Source: Methylobacterium sp. Leaf99
Lineage (GTDB): Bacteria; Pseudomonadota; Alphaproteobacteria; Rhizobiales; Beijerinckiaceae
Reading direction: 5' to 3'
Assembly: GCF_001422375.1 (NCBI RefSeq)
Contig: NZ_LMMU01000001.1
Span: forward strand, 1,342,228 to 1,406,227
Length of the DNA: 64,000 bases
Each line of letters starts with the position of its first letter. Within the stretch, counting starts at the first letter, position 1. Positions 8,581 through 16,133 of the stretch are shown here, piece after piece. The position numbers were made by a program, and so were the translations under genes. The notes under the pieces are model-generated. The model did no database searches, was not told the DNA's origin, and worked only from the letters and a program-made list of their open reading frames with translations.

Positions 8581-9452
8581 GCGCGCCCACGGCGGGCAGT
8601 GTGCCCGCGACGGGCGCCATCGCGCTCCACGGCCTGACCCTGGGCTACGATCGCCACCCGGCCGTTCACCACCTCGACGGTACGATCCAGGCCGGTGCGC
8701 TGCTGGCCCTCGTCGGTCCCAACGGCGCCGGCAAGTCGACCCTCCTCAAGGGCATCGTCGGCGAGGTGCCGTGCCTCGACGGCCGGATCGACCGCCCGGG
8801 CCTCGCCGGCGCCATCGCGTACCTGCCGCAATCGGCCGAGATCGACCGGGGCTTCCCCCTGCGGGTCCTCGACCTCGTGGCCATGGGCCTGTGGCGCCAC
8901 ATCGGTCCGTGGCGCCGGGCGGCGCCCTATCGCGACCGGCTGACCGAGGCCCTCGCCGCCGTCGGCCTCGTCGGCTTCGAGGACCGGCCCATCGGCACCC
9001 TGTCGGGCGGGCAGTTCCAGCGCGCCCTGTTCGCCCGCCTCATCGTCCAGGATGCCCGCGTCATCCTCCTCGACGAACCGTTCACCGGCGTCGACGGACG
9101 CACCAGCGCCGACCTCCTGCGCCTCATCGGCGCGTGGCACGGCCAGGGCCGCACCATCGTCGCCGCCCTGCACGACCTCGCCCAGGTCCGAGGCCATTTC
9201 CCCCAGACCCTGCTGCTCGCCCGCGAGCCGGTGGCCTGGGGTCCGACGGATCGAGTCCTGACTCCGCACAACCTCGCCCGCGCCCAGACCCTGTCGGAGG
9301 CCTGGGACGAGGACGCGGCGATCTGCGGCCGGGCGGGCGACGGACACGCCCCCTCGCACGCCCCCTCGCACGCGCATGCGCATTCTCACGGGCCTGCCCA
9401 CGATCTCACGCACGGGCATGCCCAGGACCACGGCCACCGGGACGCTCCGTGA
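8577..9452 (+). CDS. znuC: zinc ABC transporter ATP-binding protein
   Basis: A 291-residue ABC ATPase with Walker [15 protein letters not shown]-loop YLPQSAEID, signature LSGGQFQRALFAR and Walker B VILLDEPFTG. It should energise high-affinity zinc (or manganese) import with ZnuB. The last 37 or so residues form a tail with 11 histidines (SHAPSHAHAHSHG and GHAQDHGHRD), absent from typical ZnuC. At DNA level it contains a 12-bp tandem CACGCCCCCTCG. The ATG at 8577 was chosen from the ATGA overlap. The longer frame from 8394 adds Pro/Arg-rich non-family sequence. Confidence 0.92.
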   Translation: MSAPTAGSVPATGAIALHGLTLGYDRHPAVHHLDGTIQAGALLALVGPNGAGKSTLLKGIVGEVPCLDGRIDRPGLAGAIAYLPQSAEIDRGFPLRVLDLVAMGLWRHIGPWRRAAPYRDRLTEALAAVGLVGFEDRPIGTLSGGQFQRALFARLIVQDARVILLDEPFTGVDGRTSADLLRLIGAWHGQGRTIVAALHDLAQVRGHFPQTLLLAREPVAWGPTDRVLTPHNLARAQTLSEAWDEDAAICGRAGDGHAPSHAPSHAHAHSHGPAHDLTHGHAQDHGHRDAP

Positions 9453-10327
9453 TCGATACCCTGATCGACTGGCTCTTCGGCCCATTCCTCGAATTCGGCT
9501 TCATGCGGCGCGCCCTCGTCGGCTGCCTCGCCCTGTCCCTGTCGGCTCCGCCCGTGGGCGTGTTCCTGATGCTGCGGCGCATGAGCCTGATGAGCGACGC
9601 CATGAGCCACGCCGTCCTGCCGGGGGCGGCCATCGGCTTTCTCGTGGCGGGCTTGTCCCTGCCGGCCATGACCCTCGGCGGTCTCGCGGCCGGCCTCGCC
9701 GTGGCGCTCCTGGCCGGGGCCGTCACCCGCTCAACCCTCATCAAGGAGGATGCGAGTCTCGCCGCGTTCTACCTCATCTCGCTCGCCGCCGGCGTGGTGC
9801 TCATTTCCCTGCGCGGATCGCAGATCGATCTCCTGCACATCCTGTTCGGCACCGTTCTGGCCCTGGACGATCCGGCCCTGCTGCTGCTGGGGGGCATCGC
9901 GACCATCACCCTGTTCGGGCTCGCGGCCCTCTACCGCCCCCTGGTGATGGAATGCGTCGACCCGCTGTTTCTGCGCACGGTGAGCCGGGCGGGCGGGCCG
10001 GTCCACTACGCCTTCCTCGGGCTCGTGGTGCTCAATCTCGTGGGCGGCTTCCAGGCGCTGGGCACCCTCCTGGCGGTGGGCCTGATGCTGCTCCCGGCCA
10101 TCACCGCGCGGTTCTGGGCGGCCGACCTCGGCGGCATGATCCCGGTCTCGGTGGTGTTCGCCATGGGCGCGAGCGTGGCGGGGCTGACCGTGTCGTACCG
10201 GGCGGACCTGCCCACGGGCCCGGCCATCGTGCTGGCCGCCGGCGCGTTCTACGTGATCTCGCTCGTCATCGGCCCACGCGGCGGGCTGATCCGCCGCTTC
10301 GTCCGGGCGCGCCACCTCGAAGGATAG
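9449..10327 (+). CDS. znuB: zinc ABC transporter permease
   Basis: A 292-residue polytopic ABC-3 family permease with about eight hydrophobic helices. Family segments include FMRRALVGCLALSLSAPPVG, MSLMSDAMSHAVLPGAAIG (the conserved D-A-x-S-H-A-x-L-P-G block) and LLAVGLMLLPAITARF. It starts with GTG overlapping the znuC stop as GTGA. It forms the membrane channel for ZnuC. No periplasmic binding protein (znuA) is present beside it, so that partner must be encoded elsewhere. Confidence 0.93.
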   Translation: MIDTLIDWLFGPFLEFGFMRRALVGCLALSLSAPPVGVFLMLRRMSLMSDAMSHAVLPGAAIGFLVAGLSLPAMTLGGLAAGLAVALLAGAVTRSTLIKEDASLAAFYLISLAAGVVLISLRGSQIDLLHILFGTVLALDDPALLLLGGIATITLFGLAALYRPLVMECVDPLFLRTVSRAGGPVHYAFLGLVVLNLVGGFQALGTLLAVGLMLLPAITARFWAADLGGMIPVSVVFAMGASVAGLTVSYRADLPTGPAIVLAAGAFYVISLVIGPRGGLIRRFVRARHLEG

Positions 10328-10351
10328 CGCCGGGAGGCGCCCTTCCACGAC

Positions 10352-10954
10352 CTACAGGTTGAACAGGCTCATGATGCCGGACACCAGGGCGTAGACGAAG
10401 CCCGCGTTGAGCAGCACGCCCAGGGCCCCGACGGCGAGACCGGCCAGAACGACGACGCCGTCGCGCTCGACGAGGCCGAGACCCACGAGGCAGATGGCGA
10501 GCCCCAGGGGAATCTGCCCGACGATGGGGGCCGCGACGATGAGCGCCAGGGAGAGGGTGAGCAGGATCAGGCCGACGCCGCGCAGGCCTATGCCCGTCTC
10601 GAACAGGCTCATGCGCGGACGCGACCAATGTTCGAGGCGCCGCAGCAGGGGGACGGCCCGGTTCGCGGCCCGCTCGACATCCTTGCGGGCCACGGAGCGC
10701 CGCAGGAGCGCGCGGGGCAGCCACGGAGAGGACATGCCGGCCGTGATCTGCACCGCCACGAGAAGCAGCAGCAGCCCGCAGACCAGGGGGATCGGCGGAG
10801 GCATCGGCAGGCAGTTGGGCAGACCGAGGATGACGATCAGCAGGGCGAAGGCACGATCCTTCAGCACCGCGACGATATCGCCGACGGTCAGCCGCTCGCT
10901 CTCCTGCTCGGAGAGGACGGTCAGCACTTCGGAAGTTCGGGCACCTGGAGACAA
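10352..10954 (-). CDS. exoD: exopolysaccharide synthesis protein ExoD
   Basis: A 200-residue ExoD-family integral membrane protein. It begins with a hydrophilic segment including LSEQESERLTVGDI, then hydrophobic helices with LIVILGLPNCLPMPPPIPLV, the family hallmark, and ends in three to four further helices. ExoD was first described in Sinorhizobium as needed for exopolysaccharide production and alkaline tolerance; its biochemistry is unknown. The start used is TTG at 10954. A GTG about ten codons inside is an alternative. It converges on znuB with 24 bases between the stops. Confidence 0.85.
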   Translation of the reverse strand: MSPGARTSEVLTVLSEQESERLTVGDIVAVLKDRAFALLIVILGLPNCLPMPPPIPLVCGLLLLLVAVQITAGMSSPWLPRALLRRSVARKDVERAANRAVPLLRRLEHWSRPRMSLFETGIGLRGVGLILLTLSLALIVAAPIVGQIPLGLAICLVGLGLVERDGVVVLAGLAVGALGVLLNAGFVYALVSGIMSLFNL

Positions 10955-11173
10955 GAAAGCTCGGCCATTGGCGACGGTCCTGTCGCGGGCTGTAGCCTAG
11001 TCGGGCACCGGCGCCAAGCGGACCGATCGGGGACGGTTCGTCCCGCGTGCGCCAGCGCGCATGGGCGCCGACCCAATCATAGACTGGGAAGATAAACTTG
11101 GAAACACCTCAAGTAAGAACCGACACCCTTCGGTAGCCCCTGTCCATAACAACCCAATAATCCTGCGCTCCTC

Positions 11174-11201
11174 AAATCGAGACTCGTACAATTCTCGATT
11201 T
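11174..11201. promoter_or_regulatory. inverted repeat in the bcsS promoter region
   Basis: A perfect 9-bp inverted repeat, AAATCGAGA (11174-11182) and TCTCGATTT (11193-11201), separated by 10 bases. It sits in the AT-rich patch just upstream of a -10-like TATACT (11206-11211) and 40 bases before the bcsS GTG. Its placement suits a repressor or activator site, but the protein is unknown. The surrounding 10955-11240 region otherwise holds no gene. Confidence 0.45.
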
Positions 11202-11240
11202 TATCTATACTTCCCCCACACGTTGTGGAGGTCTCCGCAT

Positions 11241-11993
11241 GTGACCGGGCCGGGACGAACCAAGGGCCGAGGGCGCCGACGGGCAGCATGGGCGGTGGGC
11301 GCCGGGCTGATCCGCGTGCTCTTCGGATTCGGCTCCGTACAGGCCCAGGACAAGCCAACCCAGAACAATCCGGCTTCCCTCCTGCTGTTCGGCAGCCTCG
11401 AAGCCGGTCCCTCGACCTTCGTCGGCACCGGCGCGAAGCTCGCCCTCGACCGGATCGACCGCGAGGGCTTCGTCGCCCTGGCGAGCCTCGGTGCCGGCAC
11501 GCGGCGGGAGGGGGCGGGCCGGCGCGAGACCGCCACCGGTGCGGCGGTGGTCGGCTACCAGTGGTTTCGCGACTGGGGCGTGATCGCCGCCTATGGCGGG
11601 ATCGAGGGCTCCGTCGAGGCCCTGACCATGGGCGGCGCGACCCGCTTCGAACCCGTCCGCCTCGGGGTGCGGCTGCACGGCGAAGTCTGGGCACGCCCGG
11701 CCGAGACGACGCTCCTCACGGCCACCGCGATCCTCGATTCGTCCCGGACCGCCGCCTGGGGCCGGCTTTCGTGGGGCTGGCGACTGGAGCCGTGGCCGGG
11801 CTGGAATCCCTATCTCGGCCCCGAATTCGCCCTCTACGCCGACCGCACCGGCTACCGGAAATGGAACTTCGGCGTCCACGCGACGGATTTCGCCATCGGG
11901 CGCTTCAGCCTGCGCACCTCGGCCGGCCTCCAGTTCGAACCGCAGGGGCCCGCAAGCCCCTACGTCGCCCTTACCGTGTGGACGCCCTGGTGA
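11241..11993 (+). CDS. bcsS: cellulose biosynthesis protein BcsS
   Basis: A 250-residue exported beta-rich protein. After a basic amino terminus and a hydrophobic stretch ending in VQAQ (signal peptide) come repeated amphipathic strands typical of the BcsS family, such as GYQWFRDWGVIAAYGGIEG, WGRLSWGWRLEPWPGWNPYLGPEFALYAD (split over about residues 165-195) and a terminal aromatic VWTPW, suggesting an outer-membrane barrel. GTG at 11241 is preceded by GGAGG, which decides the start. No cellulose synthase genes adjoin, so it is an orphan here. Family assignment is from pattern memory and moderately sure. Confidence 0.75.
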   Translation: MTGPGRTKGRGRRRAAWAVGAGLIRVLFGFGSVQAQDKPTQNNPASLLLFGSLEAGPSTFVGTGAKLALDRIDREGFVALASLGAGTRREGAGRRETATGAAVVGYQWFRDWGVIAAYGGIEGSVEALTMGGATRFEPVRLGVRLHGEVWARPAETTLLTATAILDSSRTAAWGRLSWGWRLEPWPGWNPYLGPEFALYADRTGYRKWNFGVHATDFAIGRFSLRTSAGLQFEPQGPASPYVALTVWTPW

Positions 11994-12002
11994 AGTCGCG
12001 GC

Positions 12003-12737
12003 TCAGCCCTTGGTCCGCAAGGCCGAGCGCCCGCCATCGACGCCGATGACCTGGCCGGTGATCCAGGCCGCCTCCTCCGACACGAGGAAGCTCGTCAGGC
12101 CGGCGATGTCCTCGGGCGTTCCGAGGCGCTGCATCGCGTGCATCGCGGCGATCCCCGAGGCGAGGGTGGCGCTGCCCGTGATCGCAGCCGACAGCGGCGT
12201 GCGGGTGAGCGACGGCGCCACCACGTTGACGCGGATCTGCGGGCTCAGTTCGGCGGCGAGCGACAGGGCGAGGCCCTCGACCGCCCCCTTGGCCATGGCG
12301 ACGGAGGCGTGCGCCGGGAACCCTTGCGCCACCGCCACCGTCGAGAACAGGACCACGCCCGCCCCGGTCTCCCCGGCGCCGGCCTTGAGCGCGGGGGCGG
12401 CGGCCTGGATGGCGAGGAATGCACCCAGGGCGTTGATACGAAAGTCGGTCTCGGCATCGTCGGCGGTCAGCTTGGCGAGCGGCCGAAGGTTGATGGTGCC
12501 GACCGCGTAGACGAGGCCCGCGAGTTCAGGACCGGCTTCCTCCGTCGCCTGAGCGAAGAAGGCCGGGTCGGTGACGTCACCGGCGGTGAAGGTGGTGTCG
12601 CCGAGCTCCGCCGCCGCCGCCTCGAGGCGCCCGGCATCACGGGCCGCGAGATGCAGGGAATAGCCGCGCCGGCGCAAGGCGTCCGCCGTCGCCCGGCCGA
12701 TGCCGCCCGTGCCGCCGTAGAGGATGACCCGCTTCAT
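12003..12737 (-). CDS. SDR-family oxidoreductase lacking the usual catalytic Tyr
   Basis: A 244-residue short-chain dehydrogenase/reductase. The cofactor-binding motif is GGTGGIGRATAD at residues 6-17, with a downstream AVGTIN in place of the usual NNAG. The catalytic-helix region reads HASVAMAKGAVEGLALSLAAEL: the lysine is present, but the position four residues before it, normally Tyr, is Val. A serine-containing strand (VVLFST) and the terminal GQVIGVDGG are kept. It therefore looks like an SDR that either uses another acid or has no redox function. ATG at 12737 (MKRVILYGG) was chosen over a four-residue-longer form. Confidence 0.88.
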   Translation of the reverse strand: MKRVILYGGTGGIGRATADALRRRGYSLHLAARDAGRLEAAAAELGDTTFTAGDVTDPAFFAQATEEAGPELAGLVYAVGTINLRPLAKLTADDAETDFRINALGAFLAIQAAAPALKAGAGETGAGVVLFSTVAVAQGFPAHASVAMAKGAVEGLALSLAAELSPQIRVNVVAPSLTRTPLSAAITGSATLASGIAAMHAMQRLGTPEDIAGLTSFLVSEEAAWITGQVIGVDGGRSALRTKG

Positions 12738-12853
12738 GCCTGCTCCCATTCCGTTCGCGAAGGATTAGGTAAGGCGCGCGGGGGCGACGTGGAGCGCCCT
12801 CCACCCGGATCGCCCCATCCGTGGAGTCGCAGCCCCCCGAGCGAGACAGGCCC

Positions 12854-13720
12854 ATGAAGTTCGCCTTTGCCGGCATCGATTTCCTCGGGGGCGTGTTCGA
12901 GAGCCTCGTCGAGGCGGGTTGGACCCCGATCAAGCTGTTCACCCGCCCCTGTGACGGGATCTACGATCACAACGAGGTCGTGGTGGCCCAGGCACGCCGG
13001 CACCGGTTGCCGATGCAACTCTCGCGGATCAAGGCGTCCGACATGGAGGCCCTGGCCCAGTCGCACGGCCGCGACTGGGCCCTGGTGGTGGCGGGCTATC
13101 CCTGGCTGATCCGGGACTGGCGCGGATCGGCGGCCTACGGTGTCAATTTTCATCCCTCGCCCCTGCCCATGGGGCGCGGCCCCTACCCGCTGTTCAAGGC
13201 GGTGGCCGATGCCCACACGGAATGGGGCGTCACCGCCCACGTGCTCGGCGAGGAGGGGTTCGATACGGGCGACATCCTCGCGCAGGAGCGCTTCGTCCTG
13301 TCGGGGGACGAGACCCACGAGAGCCTGCTCTCCAAGTGCCAGATCGCGGCACGTCGCCTTGCCGCCGGCCCCATCGCCCGCGACCTGCCGGCCCGCTGGC
13401 GCGGGGCCGAACCCCAGGGCGAGGGCTCGTACTGGCCCCGCGTCACCGACGCCGACCGCACCCTCGACTTCCGAAGCGACGTGGCGGCGATCCTGCGGCG
13501 GGTGCGCGCCTTCGGGACCATCGAGACCATCGCGCGGCTCGGCGACAACCGCGTCTACGTGGCGGCGGCGGAGGGCTGGTCCGAACCCCACCGCCACACG
13601 CCCGGCACGGTGGTCCACCGCTACCGCCGGCACATCGTCATCGCGGCCCGCGACGGCTACATCCAGCTCAACCGGTGGAGCCCGGTGGCGATGACGGAAG
13701 CCGGCCATCTCGGGCGGTAG
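12854..13720 (+). CDS. formyltransferase (methionyl-tRNA formyltransferase-like)
   Basis: A 288-residue protein with the formyl_trans_N fold. It has the N-x-H triad part as VNFHPSPLPMGRGPYPLFKA and the catalytic Asp in EEGFDTGDILAQE, so it is probably active with 10-formyltetrahydrofolate. The carboxy-terminal domain is divergent (DADRTLDFRSDVAAILRRVRAFG). It is shorter than usual Fmt (about 310) and is not next to def, so it may modify a sugar nucleotide or another amine instead of initiator tRNA. ATG at 12854 was chosen. It stands alone between an SDR and a toxin-antitoxin pair. Confidence 0.8.
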   Translation: MKFAFAGIDFLGGVFESLVEAGWTPIKLFTRPCDGIYDHNEVVVAQARRHRLPMQLSRIKASDMEALAQSHGRDWALVVAGYPWLIRDWRGSAAYGVNFHPSPLPMGRGPYPLFKAVADAHTEWGVTAHVLGEEGFDTGDILAQERFVLSGDETHESLLSKCQIAARRLAAGPIARDLPARWRGAEPQGEGSYWPRVTDADRTLDFRSDVAAILRRVRAFGTIETIARLGDNRVYVAAAEGWSEPHRHTPGTVVHRYRRHIVIAARDGYIQLNRWSPVAMTEAGHLGR

Positions 13721-13729
13721 ACGGAGCGA

Positions 13730-14020
13730 TCAGAGCTTGAGGCGGCGTACGCTGCGAGCGTGAACCAGGGCCAGAACGAGAATGCCATCGGCATCCTCTT
13801 CGCAGAGGATGATATGTCTCTCGTGCTCATGGCGCCGGACGTCCGGCGCGATGATTCGGGCCGACCGGCCAAGACCGAGGGTCTCGGCGAGCAGCCGGAA
13901 ACAACGTTCGAGTTCAACGCGATAGCGTTCGGACTGCGTTTCGCCGAACCGTTCAAGCCCGAACAGAAAGACATCGAGCAAATCGCTCTCTGCCCGGCGC
14001 GTCAGCCTATACCTAGCCAC
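13730..14020 (-). CDS. parE: ParE/RelE-family toxin
   Basis: A 96-residue basic protein with the ParE pattern: YRLTRRAESDLLDVFLFGLERFG near the start (shown across residues 3-25), then LLAETLGLGRSA and a terminal ILVLALVHARSVRRL strand. ParE toxins poison DNA gyrase; RelE relatives cleave mRNA. The GTG at 14020 overlaps the antitoxin stop (GTGGCTAG), the usual coupled arrangement, and was chosen over an upstream start. The pair looks intact. It is a typical horizontally mobile addiction module in a chromosome. Confidence 0.85.
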   Translation of the reverse strand: MARYRLTRRAESDLLDVFLFGLERFGETQSERYRVELERCFRLLAETLGLGRSARIIAPDVRRHEHERHIILCEEDADGILVLALVHARSVRRLKL

Positions 14021-14279
14021 GCAACGTCCCGCGGCTGCGGGCAATCTCGCGGGCCTGCTCGAAGATTTCTTCCACGTTGAGCGGACTTATCCCGCTCGCC
14101 CTGGCGTCCAGCACGACCTGACGCACCTCTTCCAGGGCCATGTCCTGGCTCCGTCGCTCACGGTCACGGCGGATCAAATCCCGGACGTAATCGCTTGAGC
14201 TGGCATAGGCGCCGGTCTCGATCTGAGCCTCGACCCAGTCCTTCATCGGCCCCGGCAGGGAAACCGTCATCGTCGCCAT
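14013..14279 (-). CDS. parD: ParD-family ribbon-helix-helix antitoxin
   Basis: An 88-residue antitoxin. The amino-terminal CopG/ParD ribbon-helix-helix (MTVSLPGPMKDWVEAQIETG) is followed by ASSSDYVRDLIRRDRERR and an acidic helical toxin-binding tail. It neutralises the downstream ParE and represses the shared promoter. The ATG at 14279 follows a GGGGG ribosome site. A longer frame to 14315 adds nothing family-like. The stop overlaps the toxin GTG by eight bases. Confidence 0.87.
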   Translation of the reverse strand: MATMTVSLPGPMKDWVEAQIETGAYASSSDYVRDLIRRDRERRSQDMALEEVRQVVLDARASGISPLNVEEIFEQAREIARSRGTLRG

Positions 14280-14364
14280 GCATCCCCCGATCTCGTCGCA
14301 CATCCGAATAAGCATATATCACAAAGACGCTTAAACCGCCATTTTTCGAACGCAGGCTCTCCCC

Positions 14365-14532
14365 ATGGCGCGGATGCGCAAGAAGGCCGATTTGCCCACC
14401 AAGATCTGCGCGACCTGCGGCAAGCCGTTCGCGTGGCGCAAGAAGTGGGAGCGGGTGTGGGACGAGGTGCGCTACTGCTCCGACCGTTGCCGGACCGAGG
14501 CCAAGCGCACCCGGCCGCAAGCGGAATCCTGA
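14365..14532 (+). CDS. DUF2256 zinc-ribbon protein
   Basis: A 55-residue basic protein with two Cys pairs, [18 protein letters not shown] and VRYCSDRCR, the DUF2256 pattern. It probably folds around one zinc. The family often sits beside cryptochrome/photolyase-like genes, but none is here; function unknown. The ATG at 14365 gives the expected length. It converges on the MobA-like gene four bases later. Confidence 0.85.
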   Translation: MARMRKKADLPTKICATCGKPFAWRKKWERVWDEVRYCSDRCRTEAKRTRPQAES

Positions 14533-14536
14533 CGGG

Positions 14537-15118
14537 TCAGACGAGACCCGCGAGGGCTTCGGGGGTGTCGACATCCTGGAGTACGGCGGCATCCATGGCG
14601 ACTTCGCGGATGTCGGTGCGCCGTGCGAGCAGCCGACCCGCCCCCTGATCGCCGGTCAGGGTCGCGAGATCGGCCGCGAGGCGTCGCCGGTTGAGCAGCA
14701 CCGGATTGCCGCGCTGGCCGGCATGGACGGGCACCACGGCGGCCGGATCGCCCCCGCGAAAAGCTTCCGTCAGGGCGGTGAGGTGGTGGGCCGTGATGCG
14801 TGGCATGTCGGCGAGCAGAACGAGGATCGCGTCCGCCTGCGGCAGGGCGGCAAGGCCCGCCTGGAGGGACGTGGACAGGCCCTCTTCATAGGCCGAGTTG
14901 TCGATGCAGGTGAGGTCGAGCCCATCGAGGGCCGCGCGGATGGCTGGCCCATGGGCACCGATCACCGCCACCACCGGGCCGAGTCCGGAGGCGAGTGCGG
15001 CCCGAGCGGCGTGGCGCACCAGGGGTTCGCCGTCGAGGACACTCAGGAGCTTCGGGGTCGCTCCGAAGCGGGTGCCGCGTCCGGCGGCCAGCAGCACGAG
15101 GCCGTAATCAACCGTCAT
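14537..15118 (-). CDS. MobA-like nucleotidyltransferase (molybdenum cofactor cytidylyl/guanylyltransferase family)
   Basis: A 193-residue NTP-transferase-3 protein with the nucleotide loop LLAAGRGTRFGATPKLL near the start, VLLADMPRIT with the metal-binding Asp near residue 100, and GQRGNPVLL. By context it is likely MocA-like, converting Mo-molybdopterin to its cytosine dinucleotide for xanthine-dehydrogenase- or CO-dehydrogenase-type enzymes. It is the last gene of the molybdenum operon and overlaps the end of the upstream gene. ATG at 15118 is used; 15124 is two codons earlier. Confidence 0.85.
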   Translation of the reverse strand: MTVDYGLVLLAAGRGTRFGATPKLLSVLDGEPLVRHAARAALASGLGPVVAVIGAHGPAIRAALDGLDLTCIDNSAYEEGLSTSLQAGLAALPQADAILVLLADMPRITAHHLTALTEAFRGGDPAAVVPVHAGQRGNPVLLNRRRLAADLATLTGDQGAGRLLARRTDIREVAMDAAVLQDVDTPEALAGLV

Positions 15119-16133
15119 CGTCATCCGCCGGGGTACCGCCGGAGCGGGGCTGGGGCCGCGAGACGATCTCCATGAGGAGACCGCCGACGCCGAGGCCGAC
15201 GATGTCGGCGCGGGTGACGGCGAGACCCGCGAGCAGCCGGTGCAGCACCCAGTCGAACCCGTTTTCCTTCGGGGAGCGGGCGCAGCCGGGGGCACCGATC
15301 ACCGGCACGTCGCCGAACGACCCGACGAGGAGGAGGTTGCCGGGATCGACGGGCATGCCGAGGTGATCGACCCGGCCGCCGGCGGCCTCGATGCCGGCCG
15401 GGATCACGTCGCGCCGGTCGGTGATGGCGGAGGCGCCGAACACCACGACGAGGTCGGCGCCCTCCGCCGCGAGCGCTCGGATCGCCCCACCGACGGCCCC
15501 GGCCCCGTGCGGCACCCGTGTGTCGGCGACGATCGCCGCCCCCGTGGGCGCGAGGCGCCGGGCGAGCGTCGCCAGGGTCTTGTCGATGGTCGCTTCCTTG
15601 AGGCCGGGCAGCCGGGTCGAGACCACGCCGACGCGGGCCCGGACATAGGGCGCGACCCGCAGGGCGGCGTCCGGCGCGGCGCGGCAGGCACGCTCCAGGG
15701 CGGCGCCGGCGACGGCGTAGGGAATGATCTTGACGGTGGCGACCATCTCACCGGCCACCACCGGGCGATAGGCCGGCAGGGTCGCCACGGTGATGGCCTC
15801 GTCGACGGCGTTCACGGCGTCGATGCCGGCCCGGTCGATGAGCAGGAGCCCGGCCTCCCGGGCGAACAGGTTGCAGCGGCCCGTGAAGGGCGGCTCGCGG
15901 CGCAGGCCCGACCCGGCGAGGCGGATGGCGAGGCGCTCCGCCGCCGCGTCTTCGCCGACGTCGCCCGGTTCGAAGCTCACCGCCACGAGTTCGGCGAGAC
16001 CCGCCGCGTCGAGGCGGGCCGCGTCCTCGGCCGGGATCGGCCGGCCCTTGCGCAGGGTCACGTCGTGGGCACGGACCGTATGGGCGGCGATGAGCCCCCC
16101 GGCCTCCCGGGTCGGGACGGAGCCGAATCTCAT
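15108..16133 (-). CDS. molybdopterin-binding protein
   Basis: A 341-residue protein. Its carboxy-terminal half is a MoCF-binding (MogA/MoeA-like) domain with VVFGASAITDRRDVIPAGI, VDHLGMPVDPGNLLL and IGAPGCARSPKENGF. The amino-terminal half, about 150 residues including KGRPIPAEDAARL, resembles the same clustered family. It probably binds or delivers the pterin during maturation of a molybdenum hydroxylase. It overlaps xdhC upstream (ATGA) and the MobA-like gene downstream, so all are co-translated. Confidence 0.83.
   Translation of the reverse strand: MRFGSVPTREAGGLIAAHTVRAHDVTLRKGRPIPAEDAARLDAAGLAELVAVSFEPGDVGEDAAAERLAIRLAGSGLRREPPFTGRCNLFAREAGLLLIDRAGIDAVNAVDEAITVATLPAYRPVVAGEMVATVKIIPYAVAGAALERACRAAPDAALRVAPYVRARVGVVSTRLPGLKEATIDKTLATLARRLAPTGAAIVADTRVPHGAGAVGGAIRALAAEGADLVVVFGASAITDRRDVIPAGIEAAGGRVDHLGMPVDPGNLLLVGSFGDVPVIGAPGCARSPKENGFDWVLHRLLAGLAVTRADIVGLGVGGLLMEIVSRPQPRSGGTPADDDDG

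Noticed and set aside
4619-8620. 1333-residue minus-strand open frame
   Set aside because: Runs out of frame across the MFS gene, antisense to the sugar transferase and across zur; low-complexity translation.
9349-9452. Tandem CACGCCCCCTCG repeats as a possible repeat array
   Set aside because: Only two units, in frame, and they encode the His-rich tail of ZnuC.
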